This document shows positions 1 through 7,107 of a stretch of 12,274 nucleotides of DNA, in pieces. The notes beneath the pieces are model-generated. The model worked only from the letters and a program-made list of their open reading frames with translations. It did not search any database and was not told the origin of the DNA. A program made the translations under genes and the position numbers. The stretch is taken from contig JAIBJH010000060.1 of assembly GCA_020029455.1 (NCBI GenBank), positions 1 to 12,274 on the forward strand. The letters are read 5' to 3'. The stretch comes from Hyphomicrobiales bacterium. GTDB lineage: Bacteria; Pseudomonadota; Alphaproteobacteria; Rhizobiales; Aestuariivirgaceae. Positions within the stretch are counted from its first letter, which is position 1, and each line of letters begins with the position of its first letter.

Positions 1-921
1 GTGACCGATGGAGGAGTAAGCCAACAGGCGCTTGATATTGGTCTGGCCGATAGCGGCGATGGCGCCCAGCGCCATGGAGAGTGCAGAAATGACTACCAGG
101 ATTTGCTGCCAATCCTGAACGGCCGAAGCGAAGGGCCCCACGACAACGCGGATGAACAGAGCCATGGCGGCAACCTTTGGAGCCGAGGCGAAGAAGGCGG
201 TGACAGGCGTGGGCGCGCCTTCATAGACGTCAGGTGTCCACATGTGGAAGGGCACTGCCGAGACCTTGAAGGCAAGGCCCGCCAGGATGAAAACCAGGCC
301 AAAGACAATGCCGAGGCCCGCGCCGTGCGCCTGAAGCGCTTCCGCGATGCCAGGAAACGTGGTGGTTCCAGTGAAGCCGTAGACCAGCGACGCGCCATAG
401 AGCAGCATGCCGGAGGAAAGCGCGCCGAGGACAAAGTACTTGAGGCCCGCTTCCGATGATTTGGCGTCGTCGCGGTTGATAGCGGCGACCACATAGAGCG
501 CCAGCGACTGCAGCTCAAGGCCCATGTAGAGCGAGACGAGGTCGTTCGCCGAGATCATCATCATCATGCCAAGCACGGCGAGCATGATGAGGATCGGATA
601 CTCGAAACGCGCCATTCGCGTGGTTTCGAGGAATTTCATGGAGAGCAAGATCGCGAGGATGGCCGCGACAATAGCGATGAATTTCAAGAGCCGCGCAAAG
701 TCATCGACAATGAAGGCACCGCCGAAGGCGGTGACCTTGCCGGTGCTCGCCGCCAGCACCAGCATGGCAACGGCCATGAGGGAAACGATAGAGAGCACGC
801 TCACCAGCCTGAAAGAATCGCGCTTCACGAAAACGCCCACCATGAGAAGGACCATGGCGAGGACTGCCAGCTTCATCTCAGGTAGCGCCGCTAATGCGTC
901 TATGGATTGCAGGAGAGACAT
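1..921 (-). CDS. nuoN: NADH-quinone oxidoreductase subunit N (3' end missing at window edge)
   Basis: This is an antiporter-like proton-pumping subunit of the complex I membrane arm. Only the first 307 codons are visible; the frame stays open to base 1, and the family is usually near 480 residues. It starts at an ATG 5 bases after the nuoM stop with only a weak ribosome-binding sequence, so it probably relies on translational coupling to nuoM. The protein is a run of hydrophobic segments. Family landmarks seen are the Glu of GLELQSLALY (E136), the Lys of FKVSAVPFHMWTPD (K219), the Lys of SAPKVAA (K249), and K297 in TNIKRLLAYSSIGH at the window edge. These correspond to the E133, K217, K247 and K295 proton-path residues known in E. 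coli NuoN. Identification is firm. The truncation comes from the window edge, not from a mutation. Confidence 0.97.
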   Translation of the reverse strand, partial: MSLLQSIDALAALPEMKLAVLAMVLLMVGVFVKRDSFRLVSVLSIVSLMAVAMLVLAASTGKVTAFGGAFIVDDFARLLKFIAIVAAILAILLSMKFLETTRMARFEYPILIMLAVLGMMMMISANDLVSLYMGLELQSLALYVVAAINRDDAKSSEAGLKYFVLGALSSGMLLYGASLVYGFTGTTTFPGIAEALQAHGAGLGIVFGLVFILAGLAFKVSAVPFHMWTPDVYEGAPTPVTAFFASAPKVAAMALFIRVVVGPFASAVQDWQQILVVISALSMALGAIAAIGQTNIKRLLAYSSIGH

Positions 922-926
922 GGGGA

Positions 927-2453
927 TCACTTCATGGCGATGGCTGGCGCAATATCGGGCAGATGCTGCGCGGCAAATTGCAGGGACTTCATGAGGTTTT
1001 CAACCGAGGCGCCTACAGTGTCGAGAATAGGCGCGGGATAAACACCAAAGAAAACTGTCAGCAAGACGAGTGGGGCCATGACAGCGAATTCACGGCGCGT
1101 CATGTCCGGCATCCAGCCAAGCTCTGGCTTTTCCAGCTTGCCGAAGATGACACGGGCATAAAGCCAGAGTGCATAGCCAGCAGAGAGAATGACGCCGGTG
1201 GTTGCAAAGAAAGCGACCCAGGAATTCTGTTGGAAGGTGCCGAGCAATGTCATGAACTCGCCGACGAACCCGGAAGTGCCGGGAAGGCCCACATTGGCCA
1301 TGGTGAAGAGCATGAAGACGGCAGCATAGATGGGCATGCGGTGCACAAGCCCGCCATAGGCAGCAATCTCTCTCGTGTGCATGCGGTCATAAATCACGCC
1401 AACACTGAGGAAGAGCGCGCCGGAGACAAGGCCATGGCTCACCATCTGGAACATGGCGCCGTCAATGCCTTGGCGCGTCATGGAGAAGATGCCCATCGTG
1501 ACGAAACCCATGTGGGCGACCGAGGAGTAAGCGATGAGTTTCTTGATGTCCTCCTGCATCAGCGCCACCAGCGAAGTGTAAACGATGGCGATGACCGAGA
1601 GCACATAGATGAAATTCTGGAAATAGAGGCTGGCATCCGGGAACATGGGCAGCGAGAAGCGGAGGAACCCGTAGCCGCCCATCTTGAGGAGGATGGCGGC
1701 GAGAATGACGGAGCCCGCAGTGGGCGCTTCGACGTGAGCATCGGGGAGCCAGGTGTGGACCGGCCACATGGGCATCTTCACGGCGAAGGAAGCAAAGAAG
1801 GCGAGCCACAACCACTTCTGCATGTCGGCCGGGAAAGCGGTCGGGTTGGCGACGAGGGTCGCGATATCCGTCGTCTCAGCATGCCAGTACATGGCGATGA
1901 TGGCGAGCAGCATCAGGACCGAGCCGAGCAGCGTGTAGAGGAAGAACTTGAATGAGGCATAGACGCGGCGCTGCCCGCCCCAGATGCCGATGATGAGAAA
2001 CATCGGGATGAGGCCCGCCTCGAAGAAGACGTAGAAGAGCACGAGGTCGAGCGCGCAGAAAACACCAATCATCAGCGTTTCCAGCACCAGGAAGGCGATC
2101 ATGTATTCGCGTACGCGCTTGGTCACATACCAGGACGCGAGGATGCAGATCGGCATCAGGAAGGTGGTGAGCAGGAGAAGCGGCATCGATATGCCGTCGA
2201 TCCCCATGCGGTAGTGCGCAAGACCGCCCATCCAGTCATGGGCTTCAACAAGCTGGAAGCCAGGTTCCGCGCTGTTGAAGTTGAGTGGGATCAGGAGAGA
2301 GAGGAGGAACGTGCCGATCGTCGTCCACAGCGCCGCATAGCGGGCATAGCGGTCAGCGGCTTCATCTTCACCCTTCGCAAAAAGAATGAACAAGACGCCG
2401 ACAAGCGGCAGGAAAGTGACGAGCGAGAGCAAGGGCCAAGACATCTGAGACAT
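927..2453 (-). CDS. nuoM: NADH-quinone oxidoreductase subunit M
   Basis: This second antiporter-like proton-pumping subunit of the membrane arm has 508 residues, the normal family length. It is hydrophobic throughout. E145 lies in VLFYVFFEAGLIP, K226 in FAVKMPMWPVHTWLPDAH and K257 in ILLKMGGYG, matching the essential E144, K234 and K265 of E. coli NuoM. The DIKKLIAYSSVAHMG motif follows around residue 302. The ATG shares one base with the nuoL stop codon (TGATG), and a GGAGGAGGG run sits just upstream inside the end of nuoL, so translation is coupled to nuoL with a strong ribosome-binding site. No key residue I checked is missing. Confidence 0.98.
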   Translation of the reverse strand: MSQMSWPLLSLVTFLPLVGVLFILFAKGEDEAADRYARYAALWTTIGTFLLSLLIPLNFNSAEPGFQLVEAHDWMGGLAHYRMGIDGISMPLLLLTTFLMPICILASWYVTKRVREYMIAFLVLETLMIGVFCALDLVLFYVFFEAGLIPMFLIIGIWGGQRRVYASFKFFLYTLLGSVLMLLAIIAMYWHAETTDIATLVANPTAFPADMQKWLWLAFFASFAVKMPMWPVHTWLPDAHVEAPTAGSVILAAILLKMGGYGFLRFSLPMFPDASLYFQNFIYVLSVIAIVYTSLVALMQEDIKKLIAYSSVAHMGFVTMGIFSMTRQGIDGAMFQMVSHGLVSGALFLSVGVIYDRMHTREIAAYGGLVHRMPIYAAVFMLFTMANVGLPGTSGFVGEFMTLLGTFQQNSWVAFFATTGVILSAGYALWLYARVIFGKLEKPELGWMPDMTRREFAVMAPLVLLTVFFGVYPAPILDTVGASVENLMKSLQFAAQHLPDIAPAIAMK

Positions 2454-4645
2454 CAGTGCCCTCCTCCGAATGAGAACCAGGAAACCAGGGCGGCAACTCC
2501 GATCAGCATGGCGAAGGCATAGTGATAGACATAGCCCGTCTGCAGCTTGACAGTTTGTGCCGTGAGGTCACCGATGCGCGCAGAAACACCATCCGGGCCA
2601 AAGCCATCAATCACCGCGCCATCGCCTTTCTTCCACAGGAAGCGGCCCAGCGATTTGGCGGGATTGACCAGCGCGAAGTCATAGAGCTCGTCGAAATACC
2701 ACTTGTTGAGCAGGAACTGATAGATGGGCCAGTGCATGGCGGCGAGTTTTGCGGGCAGGCCGCCGTCTCGATTGGCGAATACAACAAAGATTACAGGCAC
2801 AAACACCGCAACTGTTGCAAGAACGGAAAGCGGGTCAAAAGATGTCGCAATTCCCACGTAACTAGTGGCGAAGGCTGCGGCTGCGATAACACCCCACTTG
2901 ACGGCCGGAACTGTGGTGCCCCGGAGATAAAACATGACCGCCACTAGAAAACCCAGCGCCATGGCCACGAAGGGCGAATATTTTACCCAGGCCGGCACGT
3001 CATGCATCTCATGGACGATGTGATTTTCAGCTCCACGGAAGATGGACTCGCCCCAGAATTCTTTCTCGGCATGGCCGATGAAGTATGGCGCGAAGACATA
3101 GCCGGCGATCAGCGCGCCAAGGGCCAGCACATAGAGCGGCACCAGCATCACCTGCCCACTTTCATGGACATGCTCCATGGTGTGCTGATCGGCGCGTGGG
3201 CTTCCATTGAAGGTCATAAAGGCAAGACGCCAGGAATAGAATGAGGTGCAGAAGGCAGCGATGACCAGCAGCGCAAAGGCGAACATGTGGGGACCCGCGT
3301 GCGAGGCAAAGGCGCTCTCAATGATGGCGTCCTTGGAGAAATAACCTGCGGTGAGCGGGAAGCCGGTGAGCGCCAGAGTGCCGATGAGCATCAGCGCCCA
3401 TGTCATGCGGATGTGGGGGGCAAGGCCGCCCATCTTTCTCATATCCTGCTCGCCCGACATGGCGTGGATCACCGAGCCCGCGCCCAAGAAGAGTAGTGCC
3501 TTGAAGAAGGCGTGGGTGAAGAGATGGAACATGCCGACGCCATATGCACCGACACCCATGGCCACGAACATGTAGCCAAGCTGGCTACAGGTCGAATAAG
3601 CAATGACGCGCTTGATGTCGTTCTGCACGAGGCCCACGGTTGCGGCAAAAAACGCCGTTACAGCGCCGATGATGATGACTACATCGCGGGCCACATCTGA
3701 GAGTTCGAAGAGCGGCGACATGCGCGCCACGAGGAAAACGCCAGCCGTCACCATGGTGGCGGCATGGATCAAGGCGGAGACAGGCGTCGGGCCTTCCATG
3801 GCGTCGGGCAGCCAGGTGTGCAGCAGGAATTGGGCAGACTTGCCCATGGCGCCCATGAAGAGCAGCAGGCAAAGAATGGTGATGGTATCCGGCGCCCAAG
3901 AGAGAAAGGGCGTGGTCTTGCCCACCTGGGCGGCGGCACCGCCGAAGATCGCATCCAACTCAACCGACTGGAAAATATAGAAGCAGCCGAAGATGCCAAG
4001 TGCGAAGCCGAAATCACCGACGCGGTTGACGATGAAGGCTTTGATGGCAGCGGCGTTGGCAGAAGGCCTTGTGTACCAGAAGCCGATCAAGAGATAGGAG
4101 GCAAGACCCACCCCCTCCCAGCCGAAAAACATCTGCACGAGATTGTCGCTGGTCACCAGCATGAGCATGGCGAAAGTGAAAAGCGAGAGATAGGCGAAGA
4201 AGCGCGGCTGGTATTCGTCATGGGCCATGTAGCCCAGCGAATACATGTGAACGAGCGATGAGACGGTCGTTACCACCACGAGCATGACGGCGGTGAGCGT
4301 GTCGATGCGCAAGGCCCAATCGGCTTGCAATGCGCCGGAAGAAATGAACTTCAGCACCGGAATCTTGATGAGGTGCGGTTCATTGAGAAAGCCTAAAAAG
4401 CTGATCCATGACAGAAGGCAAGCAACGAAAAGGAGCCCCGTCGTCAGGTACATGGGCCACATGGGGCCATGATAGTGGCCGCGATGATCGTCATGGCTGT
4501 GATCGTGATCACCATGCACATGAGCGTGAGCCGTGTGATCGCCATAGACATCCCTGTCATGGCCGAAGTTCTTGAAAAGCGCGGTGCCGAAAAGACCCGC
4601 GACGAGAGCGCCCAGAAGCGGAAGGAAGACGATGGCCTGGTACAT
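2453..4645 (-). CDS. nuoL: NADH-quinone oxidoreductase subunit L with a His-rich N-terminal loop
   Basis: This is the distal antiporter-like subunit at the tip of the complex I membrane arm. In the family it pumps protons and carries the long lateral helix that braces the arm. Visible landmarks are E177 in FFGWEGVGLASYLL, K269 in GAMGKSAQFLLHTWLPDAMEG, and DIKRVIAYSTCSQLGYMF. A polar C-terminal stretch around residues 640 to 705 is followed by a last membrane segment, as expected for the lateral helix plus final helix. At 730 residues it is longer than the 613 of E. coli NuoL. Part of the excess is a histidine-rich loop at residues 29 to 59, between the first and second membrane segments. The ATG lies 11 bases after the nuoK stop, with GGAAG 5 bases upstream. 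The rest of the protein looks intact. Confidence 0.98.
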   Translation of the reverse strand: MYQAIVFLPLLGALVAGLFGTALFKNFGHDRDVYGDHTAHAHVHGDHDHSHDDHRGHYHGPMWPMYLTTGLLFVACLLSWISFLGFLNEPHLIKIPVLKFISSGALQADWALRIDTLTAVMLVVVTTVSSLVHMYSLGYMAHDEYQPRFFAYLSLFTFAMLMLVTSDNLVQMFFGWEGVGLASYLLIGFWYTRPSANAAAIKAFIVNRVGDFGFALGIFGCFYIFQSVELDAIFGGAAAQVGKTTPFLSWAPDTITILCLLLFMGAMGKSAQFLLHTWLPDAMEGPTPVSALIHAATMVTAGVFLVARMSPLFELSDVARDVVIIIGAVTAFFAATVGLVQNDIKRVIAYSTCSQLGYMFVAMGVGAYGVGMFHLFTHAFFKALLFLGAGSVIHAMSGEQDMRKMGGLAPHIRMTWALMLIGTLALTGFPLTAGYFSKDAIIESAFASHAGPHMFAFALLVIAAFCTSFYSWRLAFMTFNGSPRADQHTMEHVHESGQVMLVPLYVLALGALIAGYVFAPYFIGHAEKEFWGESIFRGAENHIVHEMHDVPAWVKYSPFVAMALGFLVAVMFYLRGTTVPAVKWGVIAAAAFATSYVGIATSFDPLSVLATVAVFVPVIFVVFANRDGGLPAKLAAMHWPIYQFLLNKWYFDELYDFALVNPAKSLGRFLWKKGDGAVIDGFGPDGVSARIGDLTAQTVKLQTGYVYHYAFAMLIGVAALVSWFSFGGGH
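4469..4561 (-). other. Histidine-rich loop in NuoL (residues 29-59)
   Basis: Residues 29 to 59 of NuoL contain 11 histidines among Asp, Gly and Ala, in alternating patterns such as HAHVHGDHDHSHDDH. They sit between membrane segment 1 (about residues 3-23) and segment 2 (about 64-84). From the known NuoL topology, with N-terminus periplasmic and lateral helix cytoplasmic, this loop should face the cytoplasm; that is an inference. Such His/Asp clusters occur in metal transporters and metallochaperones as Zn, Ni or Co ligands. I do not recall this as a conserved NuoL feature. It could instead be a neutral, repeat-expanded linker. Confidence 0.85.
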
Positions 4646-4656
4646 GGGTGCTTCCG

Positions 4657-4962
4657 TCAGCCTTTCATCATGTTTATGTCTTCAACTTCAATGGTGCCGC
4701 GGTTGCGGAAGTAAGTCACGAGAATGGCAAGGCCGATGGCCGCCTCGCCTGCCGCCACGGTGAGCACAAGAAGCGCGAAAACCTGGCCCACCAGATCCTG
4801 CAATTGGGTGGAGAAGGCTACGAGATTGATGTTGACCGCCAGCAGCATGAGTTCAATCGACATCATGATGATAATGACGTTCTTGCGGTTGAGGAAAATG
4901 CCGAAGATGCCGATCGTGAAGATGATGGCAGCAACCGTAAGATAATGCGTGAGGCCAATCAT
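4657..4962 (-). CDS. nuoK: NADH-quinone oxidoreductase subunit K
   Basis: This small membrane-arm subunit is homologous to the MrpC antiporter subunit and links the quinone end of the arm to the pumping subunits. From the ATG used here it has 101 residues and three membrane segments. The two conserved buried glutamates are present as E37 (MMSIELMLLAVNINLVAF) and E73 (TVAAGEAAIGLAI), matching E36 and E72 of E. coli. A TTG two codons upstream (4968) would give a 4-base TTGA overlap with the nuoJ stop. I prefer the ATG because GGGG at 4971-4974 is 8 bases from it and the resulting N-terminus, MIGLTHYL, fits the usual family start. The gene ends 11 bases before nuoL. Confidence 0.97.
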   Translation of the reverse strand: MIGLTHYLTVAAIIFTIGIFGIFLNRKNVIIIMMSIELMLLAVNINLVAFSTQLQDLVGQVFALLVLTVAAGEAAIGLAILVTYFRNRGTIEVEDINMMKG

Positions 4963-4964
4963 GT

Positions 4965-5570
4965 TCAAATCCCCTGCCCCGGTTCGACTTTGCGGATTTC
5001 GATGGCCGTCGCAGGCGTTCTCGCCACCTGCGCCGCAACGTTCTGGCGCTTGACGCCTTCCTTGTGGCGGAGCGTCAGTACGATGGCGCCGATCATGGCG
5101 ACGAGCAGCACCATGCCTGCCGCCTGGAACCAGTAGAAATATTTGGTGTAGAGAATTTCGCCCAAGGCTTGCGTGTTGGTGAGGCCCGATGGCGTGGGTG
5201 CTGCAGGCTTCAAGCTCTCGGGCGCCAGTGACCAGGTGCCGAAGACCAGCGCCAGTTCGGCCAGCACAATGAGCCCGATGACGGCACCAACGGGAAGGTA
5301 ACTCGCCAGCCCCTCGCGCAGTTTCACGAAGTCCACATCGAGCATCATCACGACAAAGAGGAAGAGCACGGCGACCGCGCCGACATAAACGACGACCAAG
5401 ATCATCGCCAGGAATTCAGCCCCCATAAGAATGAAGAGCCCCGCCGCGTTGAAGAAGCAGAGGATAAGGAAGAGGACCGAATGCACCGGATTGCGCGACA
5501 AGATCACCATCACGGCGGAGGCAATCGCAAGTGCTGCGAAGAGGTAGAAAAAAAGTGTGGCTGCGAGCAT
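4965..5570 (-). CDS. nuoJ: NADH-quinone oxidoreductase subunit J
   Basis: This complex I membrane subunit has 201 residues and about five membrane segments (near residues 3-23, 31-49, 54-76, 92-112 and 140-162). The most recognisable part is NPVHSVLFLILCFFNAAGLF (residues 27-46), followed by the third helix with VVYVGAVAVLFLFVVMMLD, the helix that flexes at a pi-bulge during turnover in studied enzymes. A hydrophilic tail of about 35 residues follows the last helix, as is common in alphaproteobacterial NuoJ. The ATG is 11 bases after the nuoI stop. A GAGGG overlapping that stop codon, 8 bases from the ATG, gives a good ribosome-binding site. Confidence 0.97.
   Translation of the reverse strand: MLAATLFFYLFAALAIASAVMVILSRNPVHSVLFLILCFFNAAGLFILMGAEFLAMILVVVYVGAVAVLFLFVVMMLDVDFVKLREGLASYLPVGAVIGLIVLAELALVFGTWSLAPESLKPAAPTPSGLTNTQALGEILYTKYFYWFQAAGMVLLVAMIGAIVLTLRHKEGVKRQNVAAQVARTPATAIEIRKVEPGQGI
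4971..4974 (-). promoter_or_regulatory. Ribosome-binding site of nuoK
   Basis: GGGG on the minus strand, 8 bases from the ATG at 4962. It favours that ATG over the TTG at 4968, which is only 2 bases away from it. It lies inside the last codons of nuoJ. Confidence 0.5.
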
Positions 5571-5581
5571 CTTCGTGACCC

Positions 5582-6070
5582 TCAGCGATATGGCGCGTCG
5601 AGCGCCAGGTTACGCGCGATTTCGCGCTCCCAGCGGTCGCCGTTGGCGAGAAGCTTCTCCTTGTTGAAGAGCAGTTCCTCGCGGGTTTCGGTGGCGTATT
5701 CGAAGTTGGGTCCCTCGACGATGGCATCAACCGGGCAGGCTTCCTGGCAGAAGCCGCAATAGATGCATTTCACCATGTCGATGTCATAGCGGGTGGTGCG
5801 GCGGGTGCCGTCATTGCGGCGGGGACCAGCCTCGATGGTAATGGCTTGGGCCGGGCAGATGGCTTCGCAGAGCTTGCAGGCAATGCAGCGTTCCTCGCCA
5901 TTGGGATAGCGGCGCAGCGCGTGTTCGCCGCGGAAACGGGGCGAGAGGATGCCCTTCTCATGCGGATAGTTGAGCGTGGCCTTGGGCGCAAAGAAATAGC
6001 GCATGGCAAGGACAAAGGCCGAAACGAATTCCTTGAGGAAGAGCGCGCGGGCGGTTTGCGACAGTTTCAT
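5582..6070 (-). CDS. nuoI: NADH-quinone oxidoreductase subunit I (two 4Fe-4S ferredoxin-like subunit)
   Basis: This subunit carries clusters N6a and N6b, which pass electrons from the peripheral arm towards N2 and quinone. The product is 162 residues. The two 4Fe-4S motifs are complete: C62, C65, C68 and C72 in RCIACKLCEAICPAQ, and C102, C105, C108 and C112 in KCIYCGFCQEACPVD. The N-terminal helix (MKLSQTARALFLKEFVSAF) anchors it to the membrane arm. I chose the ATG at 6070 because it forms an ATGA overlap with the nuoH stop and gives the usual MKL start. An in-frame start at 6082 would add four residues inside nuoH. Confidence 0.98.
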   Translation of the reverse strand: MKLSQTARALFLKEFVSAFVLAMRYFFAPKATLNYPHEKGILSPRFRGEHALRRYPNGEERCIACKLCEAICPAQAITIEAGPRRNDGTRRTTRYDIDMVKCIYCGFCQEACPVDAIVEGPNFEYATETREELLFNKEKLLANGDRWEREIARNLALDAPYR

Positions 6071-7104
6071 GCGGGCAACCATCCAAATGTCACGAGAACG
6101 GCGGCGGTCAGCGCCACCCAGAAGAGCGAGAGAGGGAGGAACACCTTCCAGCCGAGGCGCATCAACTGGTCATAACGGTAGCGCGGCACCATAGCCTTAA
6201 CCATAGCAAACATGAAGAAGACGAAGACGACTTTGCCGACAAACCAGACAACGCCCGGAATCCAGTTGAGCCATGACACATCGACGATAGGAAGCCAGCC
6301 GCCAAGGAAGAGGATCGAGGTCAGGGCGCACATCAGGGTGATCGCCACATACTCTCCCAGCATGAAGAGCAGGTATGGCGTCGAGGAATATTCCACCATA
6401 TGGCCCGCCACCAGTTCCGATTCCGCCTCGACAAGATCGAAAGGCGGGCGGTTTGTCTCTGCCAGCGCCGAGACAAAGAAGACAACGAACATGGGCAGAA
6501 GCGGCAGCCAGTACCAATCCAGGAAGGAATTGGGCAGGCCCAGCATGGTGCCAAGACCCGTCTTCTGGGAGACCACAATATCCGAGAGGTTGAGCGAGCC
6601 CGCACAGAGCAGCACGGTGATGATGACGAAGCCGATCGAGACTTCATAGGACACCATCTGCGCAGCAGAACGCAGTGCTGCGAGGAAGGGATATTTCGAG
6701 TTGGAAGCCCAGCCGCCCATGATGACGCCATAGACGCCGAGCGAAGAGAGCGCGAAGAGATAGAGGACGCCGACATTGATATCGGCAATGGCCCAGCCCT
6801 CATTGAGCGGGATCACGGCCCAGGCAGCGAGTGCCAGAAGGGCCGTCACCATGGGGGCGATGACAAAGACCCCCTTGTTGGCGCTATCCGGAATGATCAC
6901 TTCCTTGAAAACGAATTTGAGCAAATCAGCGAAGGATTGCAGGATGCCCCAGGGGCCGACGACATTCGGTCCGCGGCGCATCTGCACGGCGGCCCAAACC
7001 TTGCGGTCGAAATAAATGAGGAAGGACACGGCGATGAGCAGCGCCACCAGCAGCGCCACGCTCTGTATCGCGATGAGTCCGATGAGCCAGGCCATCTCTG
7101 CCAT
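6067..7104 (-). CDS. nuoH: NADH-quinone oxidoreductase subunit H
   Basis: This membrane subunit forms much of the quinone tunnel where the peripheral arm joins the membrane arm. It has 345 residues and about eight membrane segments, normal for the family. Conserved parts are GPNVVGPWGILQSFADLLK (residues 46-64) and the charged loop ETNRPPFDLVEAESELVAG (about 216-234), the hallmark of NuoH/ND1 that lines the quinone entry and the E-channel. The start lies 3 bases after the nuoG stop with GGAG 6 bases upstream. The gene overlaps nuoI by 4 bases. Confidence 0.98.
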   Translation of the reverse strand: MAEMAWLIGLIAIQSVALLVALLIAVSFLIYFDRKVWAAVQMRRGPNVVGPWGILQSFADLLKFVFKEVIIPDSANKGVFVIAPMVTALLALAAWAVIPLNEGWAIADINVGVLYLFALSSLGVYGVIMGGWASNSKYPFLAALRSAAQMVSYEVSIGFVIITVLLCAGSLNLSDIVVSQKTGLGTMLGLPNSFLDWYWLPLLPMFVVFFVSALAETNRPPFDLVEAESELVAGHMVEYSSTPYLLFMLGEYVAITLMCALTSILFLGGWLPIVDVSWLNWIPGVVWFVGKVVFVFFMFAMVKAMVPRYRYDQLMRLGWKVFLPLSLFWVALTAAVLVTFGWLPA

Positions 7105-7107
7105 GGT

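Noticed and set aside
4469..4561. The His-rich stretch as a DNA tandem repeat or CRISPR-like array.
   Set aside because: The repetition is at the codon level (CAT/CAC with GAC/GAT), without a constant unit or spacer, and it stays in frame within nuoL.
6071..6082. Upstream start for nuoI adding MVAR.
   Set aside because: The ATG at 6070 makes the classic ATGA overlap with nuoH and matches the usual NuoI N-terminus.
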